Shown here in pieces: positions 1 through 9,587 of a DNA stretch of 64,000 nucleotides; the stretch's first letter is position 1; the number at the start of each line of letters is the position of its first letter. The translations under genes and the position numbers were made by a program. The stretch covers positions 682,001 through 746,000 of the forward strand of contig NC_015589.1 in the NCBI RefSeq assembly GCF_000215085.1. Reading direction: 5' to 3'. The notes under the pieces were generated by a model. That model saw only the letters and a list, made by a program, of their open reading frames with translations. It made no database searches and was not told the origin of the DNA. The DNA comes from Desulforamulus ruminis DSM 2154. GTDB taxonomy: Bacteria > Bacillota > Desulfotomaculia > Desulfotomaculales > Desulfotomaculaceae.

Positions 1-2010
1 GATACCGTGATGGGGGCCTTTTGCGGGACGGAACGCTGGCTGCTCAATTCCCAGCGGCTGCAAAAAGCCCTGGAGTCCGAAGAAGAGTTATTTAAAAAAA
101 TCCGCCATGCCACCCACGGCCGGGCCGTCTTCGCCGACCTGGATTTTATCCTCCGCCGCAACACCAAACGGGTTGGGGTTTTACCGCCTCCTTTAGCTTC
201 CCGGGACGGAGGACATTTTACCCCGGCCATACTGTCGGCCTTTTCGGACGGCTGCAAAATAGACGGCCGGCCGCCCACCTACATCACCATCCGTAACGGT
301 TCGGACGAAGTCCAGTACCAAACCTTCATCACCTTTCCGGACGTCCCCAGGGAACTTCCTCTGACCGGCGCCGAGTGGCTGGCCTCCCTGGATGTCATCG
401 GAATGGCGGTGGATGCGGCCGTCCATTTTGAAATTACCAAGTCGCACAAAGCCAAAAAACAGGTACTTACTCGGCGGAAGTTTCTTAAAGGCCAGATCAA
501 AGAGGCGGAAAGCGGCAATGACGAGGCTAGTGAGGAGGAAAATGATGCTCTCCACCGGGCGAAAAACCTGATCAGCCGACTGGGCTCGGGAGAGCCCTTG
601 TCCAAATTCTCCACCGTCATCGGCCTGGCCGACCGGGATCTAAAGACCCTCCGGGCCAACGCCAATACCCTGAAAGAAACCTATTCAACCCGGGGGTTTT
701 ATGCCGTGCGGCCCATCGGAGATCAACTGAAGTGCTTTTACTCCTTCATTCCCGGGTCCAAACCGGCGGCGCCGATGATCCAGGCCAATCCCGGATTTCT
801 GGCTGCCGGCGGTCCGTCGGTTTCACTGGATCTGGGCGATGAGACCGGCCCTCTGCTGGGCTGGACCGGGTCCTTCCCGGTGCACTGGAAAGCCGGCTAT
901 GCGGCCAGAATCCTGAAACGCTCCAATGCCAGTTTTATCGCCGGTGCCCTGGGCGGCGGAAAAAGCCTGCTCATTAAATACCTGATTTATCTGGCCTACC
1001 TGGCCGGGGCCTACGTTTTTGTGATTGATCCGAAAATGAATGAATACGCCGTACTGGAAAAGCTGTTTCCGATCACGAAAATCGATCTTTGCCCCGGTGG
1101 GAAAGACCAGTTGAATCCCTTTATGATCTCCTGCGACCCACTTACCGCCAAGGGCATTGTCACCGACTATCTGTTTATTGCTTTAAATATCCGGGAGGAT
1201 AACGATTCAAGGCGAATCGTTGTGGGAAAAGCCGTGGAAATGACGGCAGCGTTACCCCCAGAAAAAAGAAACATGCACTCCTGCCTGGAAGCTTTTCGGG
1301 AGATCCAGGAAATCCTCCCGGATCAAAATCTCCGGGAAGAGGCCTACAAATGTGCCCTGCTGCTGGAGGACATCCGAAACAGCGACCTGGGACGGCTGGT
1401 TTTCGGTACCGGACACACCCAGAATATCGCCCGGGCTACCGTGGTCAACATGCAGGGACTGCCCCTGCCGGAGTCGGCGGAACGCCTGAAACTGGGCATC
1501 TCCCCGAATGAACGGCAGGGATTGGGATTGCTCTATCTGGCTTCCACCATGGCCAAGGAGGTGGCCTTTACCCTTCCGCCGGAAATACTGAAGATTATTC
1601 CCATTGATGAATCATGGATGATGCTGAATATCAGCGAAGGAAAACGGGTCATTGATTCCCTGATCCGCAAGGGCGCCCGAAGTCACGGGGCCATACCAAT
1701 ACTAGGCACCCAGAATACCACGGATGTCGAGGACTTCCAAGGTTTGAGAAATAACATCAGCTACATTTTTACCTTCCGGACGGCGGAAAAGAACGAGATC
1801 AAAGCCAACCTTGATCTGCTGGGGGCGGATATGGATGAGGAGGCGCTGAAAACCGGCCTGGCGGCGCAGTATCCCAACCTCAGCAGCGGCTGGTGCATCA
1901 TGCGAGACGCCCTGGGCCGCATTGGAAGAGTCTACATTCACCCCCATCCGGAAGATCTCATTGACCTCTTCGACACCTCACCCAAGGAGGCGAAGAAAAA
2001 TGCGGTTTAA
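1..2010 (+). CDS. virB4: VirB4-family T4SS ATPase, 5' end outside window
   Basis: Energising ATPase of a type IV secretion/conjugation channel, acting on the cytoplasmic face of the membrane. The frame is open to base 1, so the GTG/ATG at 7-12 is probably internal and the N-terminus is missing. Counting from base 1, a Walker A motif GALGGGKS lies near residue 315, an IDPKMNEY segment follows it, a Walker B-type PIDES lies near 536, and GTQNTTDV follows as in VirB4/TraC proteins. The stop overlaps the start of the VirB6-like gene by 11 bp, which suggests translational coupling. Family assignment is firm; the length of the missing part is unknown. Confidence 0.9.
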   Translation, partial: DTVMGAFCGTERWLLNSQRLQKALESEEELFKKIRHATHGRAVFADLDFILRRNTKRVGVLPPPLASRDGGHFTPAILSAFSDGCKIDGRPPTYITIRNGSDEVQYQTFITFPDVPRELPLTGAEWLASLDVIGMAVDAAVHFEITKSHKAKKQVLTRRKFLKGQIKEAESGNDEASEEENDALHRAKNLISRLGSGEPLSKFSTVIGLADRDLKTLRANANTLKETYSTRGFYAVRPIGDQLKCFYSFIPGSKPAAPMIQANPGFLAAGGPSVSLDLGDETGPLLGWTGSFPVHWKAGYAARILKRSNASFIAGALGGGKSLLIKYLIYLAYLAGAYVFVIDPKMNEYAVLEKLFPITKIDLCPGGKDQLNPFMISCDPLTAKGIVTDYLFIALNIREDNDSRRIVVGKAVEMTAALPPEKRNMHSCLEAFREIQEILPDQNLREEAYKCALLLEDIRNSDLGRLVFGTGHTQNIARATVVNMQGLPLPESAERLKLGISPNERQGLGLLYLASTMAKEVAFTLPPEILKIIPIDESWMMLNISEGKRVIDSLIRKGARSHGAIPILGTQNTTDVEDFQGLRNNISYIFTFRTAEKNEIKANLDLLGADMDEEALKTGLAAQYPNLSSGWCIMRDALGRIGRVYIHPHPEDLIDLFDTSPKEAKKNAV

Positions 2011-4411
2011 AAAAGGTATCGTCCTCTTCCTGCTGTTCACCATGGTCTTTTCCATCCTAACCTCCGCCTATGCCATGGTTGGCGATGAAGACGCCCTGGA
2101 ACATAACCTGGTGGGAGACATTGAAACCGAGAAAAACCAGGAAGGCTCCTTGTTTATGCCGGTGGGCCTGAGTGTCTTATCAACGGCCCCGGTGGCCACC
2201 GCCCTATCCGGACCCTTTGGGGCGGTTACGGTGGTCACCGGCGCGGCCACAAGCGGCCTGGGCGTCATTGCCGATCCCAAATACGCCATCTGGGAAAACT
2301 GGCCCATGAGTCGCTGGAAGTTTGACCATGCCGACCCCGAAGGCAGTTGGGGCTTTACCTCCATGGCCGGAAAGGCTGCGGCCGCCACCGAAGAGATCTT
2401 TGCCAACCTGATTTTTGCGGTCAGTAAAAGCCTTACCCGGCTATCCATTAATCTCTGCGTTTTTGCCTTTAACATGGACATTGTCGCCGGCATGGTGGGC
2501 TGGATCGGCGAAGGGATGCGGAGCATTTTTGATCCGGATGGCGATGTCACCTTTTTGATGCTGACCGCGGGAAGCATTCTCCTGATGATTTATGCGGTCT
2601 TTCATTTCCTTAAAGGACAGTTAACTTCGGTGTTAAGCGCCGTGCTTTTAGCCTGCTTGGCCGTGGGCGGGGTTTTTTACTTCATCGCCAATGCAGAACC
2701 CATCATTCGCAGCGTGACCAAAACAACCGATTCCGTAACCGGCGTATTTCTGGAGGCCTTCGGTTCTTTTACCTCCCAGAGTCAGCAGACGAAAGGGATT
2801 TCCGACCCTCTGGACCGGGGACTGGTGGCCATGGGGCAGTGCACCTGGAACGCCATCATCGGCGCTCCCTGGGCGGTGTCCCTTTTTGGGACGGCGGATG
2901 AAAAAAACTTAAAATTGACCGAAGGGGAATACGAGCTGCTGGACAGCGACCTGAAAAGGCTGGAGCATGTGCAGCCGGGCATGCGAATTGACACCCTGTA
3001 CCTGGGAACCGTGGGCAGCTACCGGGATTCGGTGGTGGAAGCCCTGGCCAGACCCAATAAAAAATATCTAAAGTTTATCGAAGGGGAATCCATTGATCAT
3101 GGGAATCACAGCGGCAGCATGGTGGGGCTGAGCGCGGAAAATGCCGGAGAGCACAAAGTCACGGCCGCTCTAACGCTTTTCCCGGCGGCAGCCTTCTTTC
3201 TTCTGACCGTTCTGGTGGCGGCCCCGGTGATCTTTTCCAAATTCATGCTGGCGGGTCTTCTGTTGATTCTCCCGGGAGCCCTGCTGGCAATGGTCATTCC
3301 TGTCCAGGGATGGGATTTGGCAGCCAAATACTTTAAGAACGTGCTTAAATTTCTGCTGACCCTTTTAATCTACGGCCTGTACCTGTCCCTGGTCCTCTGT
3401 CTTGCCACCATTGTGGTCATGCTTTTCCTGGAAGGGGGGCAGGTTGGATGGGCCATGCTAACTCTGACAGTGCTGTTTGGGGGCGCCGCCTACTTCCGGA
3501 AAAAGTTCTTTAATGCCATCCTGGACTCGGCTCAAAAAGGGTATTCCAAAGTTGGTAATCCGGCAGCCGGCATGCTTAAAACAGCGGCCATGCTCAGGCT
3601 GGTAAGAAGAATCGGACTGGCGGATATGGCCGTTGACTTCATGGATTTCAGGGGAGGGAGAAAAAGGAAGGCGGGGGGATCTTCTTCCCGGTCCGATGCG
3701 TCCATGGATTTAAATGCCCAGGGAAGTCCCGCCCGGAAGAAGAAGGAAGCCCCGAACGCCGCAAAGGCGTCGGCGACGGCTTCCCCGGAGGGGAGCGATG
3801 ATCGCTCGCTGTTGGAAATCATGCAGGACCGGCGAAAGGAACTGAAAAACAACCCTCCGCCCAAGGAAGCATGGAATCAGCCCCTGGAAAAGGTCCCCTG
3901 GAGTCTGGACGGGGCCGAGGCAAAGCAAAAGGAGGGGACGGTACAAAGTAAAACCCGGAAAGTTTCCGGCAAAACTTCCTTAAACCAGACCAGCCAATCG
4001 AGAGTCAGTACTCAGAAGGAACCTGCAAAATCAACCGGTCAGGAGATGATCCAAATGAATCAGGAACACGCCCCGGAGTCCCGGGAAACCGTCAGAGAGC
4101 CGGGAGAGACTGTGGTGACGAAATCCGAAAGGGCTTCCGCCCGGGAGCCAGGAAAAGACCTGAGAACCCGTTATGAGCAGATGAAACAGGCGCCGGCCGA
4201 TGCCGGACTGATGGAAAAATATCAGGCTATGGCGGCGGGCAAGACCGGGGGACGGCCCGGGGAAGAGAACGGGATGCGGCAGAAATATGACGCCCTGGTG
4301 GCCGGGACAAACCAGGCTCAGACAAAAGTACTTGAATCAAGGACAGAGCATGCCCGGGAGGAAACGAAAACAACGTTTCACCTTGAAACGCCCATGGAAG
4401 AAAAAGAATAG
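2000..4411 (+). CDS. VirB6/TrbL-like polytopic membrane protein with long charged tail
   Basis: Probable inner-membrane channel component of the T4SS. ATG at 2000 is chosen because AAGGAGG lies just upstream (1984-1990) and the protein then begins with a signal peptide ending near SAYA. Hydrophobic segments lie at about residues 184-205, 210-231, 391-434, 450-479 and 485-500. From about residue 560 to the end (803 aa) the sequence is hydrophilic and low complexity. It ends with three related short units (TRYEQMKQA, MEKYQAMAAG, RQKYDALVAG). Position directly after virB4 and before a cell-wall hydrolase matches the Tn916/ICEBs1-type order. The identity rests on topology and context rather than motifs. 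Confidence 0.72.
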   Translation: MRFKKGIVLFLLFTMVFSILTSAYAMVGDEDALEHNLVGDIETEKNQEGSLFMPVGLSVLSTAPVATALSGPFGAVTVVTGAATSGLGVIADPKYAIWENWPMSRWKFDHADPEGSWGFTSMAGKAAAATEEIFANLIFAVSKSLTRLSINLCVFAFNMDIVAGMVGWIGEGMRSIFDPDGDVTFLMLTAGSILLMIYAVFHFLKGQLTSVLSAVLLACLAVGGVFYFIANAEPIIRSVTKTTDSVTGVFLEAFGSFTSQSQQTKGISDPLDRGLVAMGQCTWNAIIGAPWAVSLFGTADEKNLKLTEGEYELLDSDLKRLEHVQPGMRIDTLYLGTVGSYRDSVVEALARPNKKYLKFIEGESIDHGNHSGSMVGLSAENAGEHKVTAALTLFPAAAFFLLTVLVAAPVIFSKFMLAGLLLILPGALLAMVIPVQGWDLAAKYFKNVLKFLLTLLIYGLYLSLVLCLATIVVMLFLEGGQVGWAMLTLTVLFGGAAYFRKKFFNAILDSAQKGYSKVGNPAAGMLKTAAMLRLVRRIGLADMAVDFMDFRGGRKRKAGGSSSRSDASMDLNAQGSPARKKKEAPNAAKASATASPEGSDDRSLLEIMQDRRKELKNNPPPKEAWNQPLEKVPWSLDGAEAKQKEGTVQSKTRKVSGKTSLNQTSQSRVSTQKEPAKSTGQEMIQMNQEHAPESRETVREPGETVVTKSERASAREPGKDLRTRYEQMKQAPADAGLMEKYQAMAAGKTGGRPGEENGMRQKYDALVAGTNQAQTKVLESRTEHAREETKTTFHLETPMEEKE

Positions 4412-4424
4412 CTTTAATCCTTTT

Positions 4425-4451
4425 AGGCGGCCGATGGGCCGCCTTTTTTTA
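4425..4451 (+). terminator. Intrinsic terminator after the VirB6-like gene
   Basis: Perfect 8-bp stem AGGCGGCC/GGCCGCCT with loop GATG, followed by a T run (4444-4450). It sits between the VirB6-like gene and the hydrolase gene and could attenuate read-through. Confidence 0.85.
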
Positions 4452-4477
4452 TGGACGGCATCCCGGGGAGGTGACCT

Positions 4478-5476
4478 ATGAATCTGATGACAGCTGCTAA
4501 AGCAGCCTATGGAGCCGGTAAAATCGCCCAGGATGAAAGCTATCGGAACAAAATGGTCGGCATTCTGGCAGCCATTGCCCTGCTGGCCGTGCTGGGATTC
4601 CTTCTTTTGGGCATGTGTATCTCCGCCGTACTTTCCGGTATGGTGAACCTGTCCACCGGGTTTAAATCCGGTACGGCTTCGAATATTGCCAAAGCCGAAA
4701 TTCCTTCGGAACTCATGCCCGTCTTTGTGAATGCCCAGGAGAAATTTGGCGTTTCCTGGGCCATTCTGGCGGCCATCGCCAAAACGGAAACCGACTTTGG
4801 AAAAAACATCAAAGTCTCCAGTGCCGGCGCCATCGGTTTCATGCAGTTCATGCCGGCCACCTGGCAGGCTTATAAACAGGACGGTGACGGGGATGGAATC
4901 TGCGACCCGTCCAATGCCTGGGACGCCATCTACAGCGCGGCAAACTATCTTCAGGCCAGCGGCTTCGAGAAAAATCCGTCCAATGCCATTTATGCCTATA
5001 ACCATGACTGGGGCTATGTGAACACTATCCTAACCATCGCCTCCGGTTACTCCGCCACCATGGTCCCAACGGGCAATGGAATCTGGCCCCTGCCGGGTTA
5101 TTTGAATATCACCTCGGACTTTGGATATCGACCTCATCCGATCAAAAAGAAAAGGCTTTTTCACGAGGGGATTGATATTGGGGCTCCCCAGGGAACACCC
5201 ATCGTTGCAGCTGCAGACGGCCGGGTGACCATGGCCAAATATTACGGAGGCTATGGTCTGTGTGTACAGGTATTAACGAAAGACTGTCTCAATGTCTACG
5301 GCCACATGTCCGGGTTTGCCGTGCGTGAGGGGCAGAATGTACGGGCCGGGCAGGTGATCGGCTATGTGGGCAGTACCGGTTCCTCCACTGCGCCGCACCT
5401 GCATTTCGGGGTGTATGTCAACAACAGCCCCTGCAATCCAAAGGAATGGCTTAAGATCGAGTCCGGCAATCGTTAG
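4478..5476 (+). CDS. Bifunctional lytic transglycosylase / M23 peptidase
   Basis: Cell-wall hydrolase that would open peptidoglycan for the conjugation channel (VirB1/CwlT role). ATG at 4478 follows GGGGAGGTG. A single transmembrane segment at about residues 27-52 anchors the protein, with the enzyme domains outside. The SLT domain has its likely catalytic Glu at 104 (AKTETDFGKN) followed by GAIGFMQFMPATW. The M23 domain has HEGID (H229, D233) and HLHF (H307, H309), the zinc ligands of LytM-type peptidases. Both active sites look intact. Order after VirB4 and VirB6 supports the T4SS role. Confidence 0.9.
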   Translation: MNLMTAAKAAYGAGKIAQDESYRNKMVGILAAIALLAVLGFLLLGMCISAVLSGMVNLSTGFKSGTASNIAKAEIPSELMPVFVNAQEKFGVSWAILAAIAKTETDFGKNIKVSSAGAIGFMQFMPATWQAYKQDGDGDGICDPSNAWDAIYSAANYLQASGFEKNPSNAIYAYNHDWGYVNTILTIASGYSATMVPTGNGIWPLPGYLNITSDFGYRPHPIKKKRLFHEGIDIGAPQGTPIVAAADGRVTMAKYYGGYGLCVQVLTKDCLNVYGHMSGFAVREGQNVRAGQVIGYVGSTGSSTAPHLHFGVYVNNSPCNPKEWLKIESGNR

Positions 5477-5498
5477 ACAGAAGAAGGAGGGATAAAAA

Positions 5499-7325
5499 AT
5501 GATCATCGCTGTGCTGGGAGCTGCCCCTGCGGTGGGGACCTCCACGGTGGCGGCCAATATGGCCACCTTAATGGCCGCCGCCGGGCCGACCATCCTGATC
5601 GAACTTTCGGGGCACAACACGCTGCTGAACGCCCTGGGGCTTACCGAAAGGATGCAGGAAGGCAATTACCCCACGGTATTAAACTGGAAGCAGGGATCTT
5701 TCCTAAAAACCCGGCAGGGCTTGGATGTTCTGCCCGGATCAGACCGAATGTCTTCCATTGAACCTTCTTTGGGGGTTGAGATCGTCAAGGAGGTCCGCAA
5801 AAACTATGAGCATGTGCTTTTGGATTTGGGGCCTTTAAAGGAAGAGAAAGAGGCGCTTTATCAGCAAGCCGGGATGATGACTCTGTTGGTCACGGAATTA
5901 AGCGAAAGATGCTTAATTCGGAGGGCTCTGCCGCAAAAGTATCATTTGGTGGTCAATAAGGTCTCGAAGAAAAACATCTACCACCCCAGGGACATGGAAC
6001 GCTGGTTTCATGTCCCTTCCGGCTTTCATATTCCGGAAAACATTACGGCAGCGAAAAAAGCCATCCAGACCCGGATACCCATCCTCTATTGCGGAAAGAA
6101 CGTTGCCAAAGCCTATGAGGAGATAGTTTTAGCACTGACCGGAGATTCCAATGAGAAGAATACCTCTTTGCTGAGCTGGTTCCAGGGTAAAGCAAAACGG
6201 AGGGACGTGCCGGCAGAAATTGAAACAAAACCGGTGCTCCCAGACCCTGATTTAGTCATAAATGGTGATGAGAATGTGCTTTCACCTACTTTGCCTTTAG
6301 GTGATATGGGGCCTCCGCCGGAACAGTCACCGAAAGACCTGCCAATGGAGGATTTGAAAGGAGAGACATATCAGGAAATCACAACCAACACGGTCCGGGC
6401 GCTTTCAGACAGGACAACCGATCACTTAACCGGCTGCCTCACCCGGGGAGCGTTGGAAAAGATTTTGTCTGAGTCGAAGGGATACAGCGTCCTGTTTTGT
6501 GACCTGGATCATTTCAAATTAATCAATGATACCTATGGCCATGCCGCAGGGGATGAAATCCTCCGGCAGTTTGGGCAGTTTCTCCGGGCTTCCACCCGTC
6601 AATCGGATGATGTGATTCGGTATGGCGGCGATGAGTTCTTAATTGTCCTGGCAGATACCCAACTGGATGGCGCGCTGGTGCTGGCGGAAAAAATGTGTAT
6701 CCGGTGGAACAGCCGAAGATTTCCTTTGATCGGCAACAAGCCGGTCCTGTTTTCCGGCGGCCTGGCACAAAGCGGAACCCATGGCCACTCCCCGGAAGAA
6801 ATACTGAAAGCCGCCGATGATGCCCTCTACCGCGTAAAGCGTTCTGGACGCGGGCGGGTAGAAGTTGCGGTATCAGTGGCGGTGAAACCGGTTCAATCCA
6901 AAGTGACGCTTCCGGAGGACCCGTTGGTCATTCTGAGGGGAGTTGGAGCCGAGGACCTCCTGGAAAGGCTGCAGGCAAAAAACCAAGACCCGGTAACCTG
7001 GATTGAGGCTGACCCGGATCAGTCTCAATTGGGCTTCCGGCTGGGGATTGAGCCCGGCCTGCTCTGGAGGCATGACTGGCGCATGGGTCTGGCGGCAGAC
7101 CCTTTTACCGTACACCCCGTCACCTTTTTCGGGATGGACAGAGAGTTCAGCGATATTGAAGCAAGAGACATCCGGGCACTGATGGATCTGATCCGTCAGT
7201 GCCTTAAAAAAAGCCGGGTCATTGTACATACGGGCCTGGATCACTCCCAAATTGCCCGGGCGATCCGCCAACAACAAGACCTGAAGGCCACTTACATTGG
7301 AGGGGATGATTTTGATCTATCTTAA
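5499..7325 (+). CDS. CpaE-like domain fused to GGDEF diguanylate cyclase
   Basis: A 608-aa fusion. Residues 1 to about 210 resemble a CpaE/MinD P-loop ATPase, but the Walker A position reads GAAPAVGTST and lacks both lysines. Residues about 305-450 form a GGDEF domain with intact active-site GGDEF at 376-380. An RxxD inhibitory site (RQSD, 367-370) lies exactly five residues before it, so cyclic-di-GMP synthesis with product inhibition is predicted. The last 150 residues are unassigned. AGAAGGAGG lies upstream of the ATG. It opens the Tad-like pilus operon, which suggests control of pilus assembly by c-di-GMP. Activity is inferred from motifs only. Confidence 0.85.
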   Translation: MIIAVLGAAPAVGTSTVAANMATLMAAAGPTILIELSGHNTLLNALGLTERMQEGNYPTVLNWKQGSFLKTRQGLDVLPGSDRMSSIEPSLGVEIVKEVRKNYEHVLLDLGPLKEEKEALYQQAGMMTLLVTELSERCLIRRALPQKYHLVVNKVSKKNIYHPRDMERWFHVPSGFHIPENITAAKKAIQTRIPILYCGKNVAKAYEEIVLALTGDSNEKNTSLLSWFQGKAKRRDVPAEIETKPVLPDPDLVINGDENVLSPTLPLGDMGPPPEQSPKDLPMEDLKGETYQEITTNTVRALSDRTTDHLTGCLTRGALEKILSESKGYSVLFCDLDHFKLINDTYGHAAGDEILRQFGQFLRASTRQSDDVIRYGGDEFLIVLADTQLDGALVLAEKMCIRWNSRRFPLIGNKPVLFSGGLAQSGTHGHSPEEILKAADDALYRVKRSGRGRVEVAVSVAVKPVQSKVTLPEDPLVILRGVGAEDLLERLQAKNQDPVTWIEADPDQSQLGFRLGIEPGLLWRHDWRMGLAADPFTVHPVTFFGMDREFSDIEARDIRALMDLIRQCLKKSRVIVHTGLDHSQIARAIRQQQDLKATYIGGDDFDLS

Positions 7326-8544
7326 AGGCTCAGGCAGCCTGAAAGAGGCCCTGGGGGCTTATCCGTTAACCGAGGATCTAAACGGTGCAACCTGCGTTGT
7401 CCTGGAACTGCCGGAAAACCGTTCTGAACTGGCAGCACTTCCCGAAGGAGTGCCGGTCTGGGTGGTCATCACGGGAATGCTTTCTCTGGCGGAGATGAAA
7501 GAAATTCAGGCTGTGGGAGCCAAACCCGTCGCCCTTTCCCAGTTGACAGCCGAACTAAGCCAATATACTGAGAGTCAAAGAAATCCGGCCGTTGCCATCT
7601 TTGAAGATGATCTTTACTTGAAAGGGCCGGAGATGGCCGGAGAAAGCAGCCGACAGCTGGCAGTGGGCCGGAAAACCAGGAAAAATTCGCAGTGCCACGT
7701 GGCCATCTCCTTCTCCACTGCCGGAGGCGTGGGAAAAACCTTTCTGTCCCTGAACCTGGCAGTCTGCACGGCCTTAAAGGGCATTGATGCGGTGGCCCTG
7801 GATCTGGATCTGCGTTCCAGTGAACTGGATTTCGCCGCCGGGCTGGTTGATCCGGAGAACCGGAAAAAGGTCATTGACAAAAAGGCCCGGGTTCCCCGGG
7901 ACGGCTGGATGACGCTGGCCAACTGGCGGGGATTTCCCCGGGACAACCTGAAAGAAAGCATTCTCCGGCACAGCTCCGGACTTTATGTGGTACCGGCCTA
8001 TCCCACCATCAATACGGAGATACCCGGTCATGAAATTGAAGAACTGATCTGCACCCTAACCGAATCCTTTGACCTGGTGATGATCGACGGAGGCCTGGAC
8101 TTTGCCCAACCCCATATCCGGACCGCCCTGACCCTGGCCGACACCATTTTTCTGGTGGCCGATCAGGAAATCAAAAGCTTGGGTAAAGTAAGGGAATTTT
8201 TAGCCCTGGCCGGTCCGAATCTAAAGCAAAAATCCAAACTGGTTATCAACATGGTCAACCCCCAGGGATATTTTGCCCCGGATGAAGTGGCTTCCCGGCT
8301 TCAATATAACGAATACGCCTCCATCCGGATGGACCGGCAGGGGGTTAATACGGCCCGGCGCAGCCGGAGAGCCACAGTGCAGATGAAAGGGTCTCCGGCC
8401 GGAGAAGACGTTTGGCAGATCGCCTATCAGCAGTTGCCTTTTTCGTTCTCCGGGGCCAACCGGCCGGATTCCAGGGCCAGTCTCTGGGGCCGGTTAAAAA
8501 CCCTGCTTTGCATATGGAAAGGAAAAAGGAGGATTAAGGCATGA
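7306..8544 (+). CDS. CpaE/MinD-like pilus ATPase lacking the signature lysine
   Basis: Tad pilus localisation/assembly protein of the CpaE type. ATG 7306 overlaps the previous gene by 20 bp; TTG 7312 is an alternative with better spacing from GGAGG (7299-7303). An N-terminal receiver-like region of about 130 residues is followed by the P-loop STAGGVGKT at 137-145. The P-loop lysine (K144) is present, but the first, signature lysine of the MinD/ParA family is replaced by Ala139. Later motifs such as VMIDGGLDF resemble the switch region. It overlaps the next gene by 4 bp, so all these genes are probably co-translated. Confidence 0.78.
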   Translation: MILIYLKGSGSLKEALGAYPLTEDLNGATCVVLELPENRSELAALPEGVPVWVVITGMLSLAEMKEIQAVGAKPVALSQLTAELSQYTESQRNPAVAIFEDDLYLKGPEMAGESSRQLAVGRKTRKNSQCHVAISFSTAGGVGKTFLSLNLAVCTALKGIDAVALDLDLRSSELDFAAGLVDPENRKKVIDKKARVPRDGWMTLANWRGFPRDNLKESILRHSSGLYVVPAYPTINTEIPGHEIEELICTLTESFDLVMIDGGLDFAQPHIRTALTLADTIFLVADQEIKSLGKVREFLALAGPNLKQKSKLVINMVNPQGYFAPDEVASRLQYNEYASIRMDRQGVNTARRSRRATVQMKGSPAGEDVWQIAYQQLPFSFSGANRPDSRASLWGRLKTLLCIWKGKRRIKA

Positions 8545-9587
8545 GGGGAATTTACAGCAACCTGCCGGCAGAAATACTTCAGAAACTGGCCGAGACCGTT
8601 GCGCTGCCGATTGCCGGCCATAAGGAAGAGGCCGATGTATTGATCTACCTCTATCAGGGGGCGGATACTCCGGAGATCAGTCAACCGGTCAGAACCCTCC
8701 TCATCGTTCCGGTGGATCAGAAAGGGGCCATGGAATACATTGACCAGGCGACCCGGCAGGGGGTGGCAGAAACCAATCTCTTTCTGCTCCAGCCGGGTCA
8801 AAAAATATCCACCCGGTCCCTGCAGGAAAAAATCCTGGCGTTTAAAAGCCAGTTCCCAACCGACCCGAATTACCAGCAGGAGCCAAATAAACCCAAACAG
8901 ACCCGGATTATCGCACTGCTCAGTTTTAAAGGGGGTGTTGGCCTGACCACATTAGCCACCGCCCTGACCTTCCACTACGCTAACTGCGGTGAAAAGGTGG
9001 CCCTGGTCGACCTGGGTGAACCCCCATACACGGTTTACTATATGGCCAAACCGCCTCTGGCGGAAGGAAACGGATACCGGTTTGCCCGGACTATCCGGGG
9101 CGATATCTATATTCCCCATCCGATCAAAGGTGGGGAAAACCTGTCACCGTTGCTGGAAAAGCTGCAGGGCAGCTACGACCGGGTTATCATTGACTGCCCG
9201 CCCCTGACCGGCTCCAAGCATCCGCCGGTAGCCCCCGGGGCCATGAAAATTCTGCTGGTTGATTACGACCTGAGAACACTGGAACAGACTGCAGAAATGC
9301 TTAAACAGACCGGATTGGTTCAGGATATGCTGGTAGCCAACCGCATTCCCAGGGTCTATATAGGTACCTATGGTGCTGTGGCGGAGGATATTCTGGGGAT
9401 GCGACCTCAGCTGGAGATCCCGGCCGATGCCGAAGGATGCCAGGCGGTACTGGACCAGTACCGGCCGGTCAATGATGACCGGGGCAGCGAGATCCTGGCG
9501 GCCCGGATTGGCGAAATGGCAGCCCTTTTAAATCAAATTGAAATGAAGGAGAAAGATCATGCTTTCAAACCTGCTCAGAAACTATAA
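8541..9587 (+). CDS. CpaE/MinD-like protein lacking the P-loop lysine
   Basis: Third CpaE-like protein in the row. The Walker A region reads FKGGVGLTTL with K130 present but Leu135 where the nucleotide-binding lysine should be. This is the reverse of the preceding paralogue, which keeps the P-loop lysine and lacks the signature one. The remaining fold is recognisable (VALVDLGE, VIIDCPPLTG, ILLVDYD). The ATG overlaps the previous stop, and the 3' end overlaps cpaB by 29 bp. It is probably a partner or pseudo-ATPase rather than an independent enzyme. Confidence 0.75.
   Translation: MRGIYSNLPAEILQKLAETVALPIAGHKEEADVLIYLYQGADTPEISQPVRTLLIVPVDQKGAMEYIDQATRQGVAETNLFLLQPGQKISTRSLQEKILAFKSQFPTDPNYQQEPNKPKQTRIIALLSFKGGVGLTTLATALTFHYANCGEKVALVDLGEPPYTVYYMAKPPLAEGNGYRFARTIRGDIYIPHPIKGGENLSPLLEKLQGSYDRVIIDCPPLTGSKHPPVAPGAMKILLVDYDLRTLEQTAEMLKQTGLVQDMLVANRIPRVYIGTYGAVAEDILGMRPQLEIPADAEGCQAVLDQYRPVNDDRGSEILAARIGEMAALLNQIEMKEKDHAFKPAQKL

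Noticed and set aside
4337-5005. Minus-strand ORF of 222 aa opposite the cell-wall hydrolase
   Set aside because: Shadow frame of a gene with clear catalytic motifs; low-complexity Gly/His/Lys composition.
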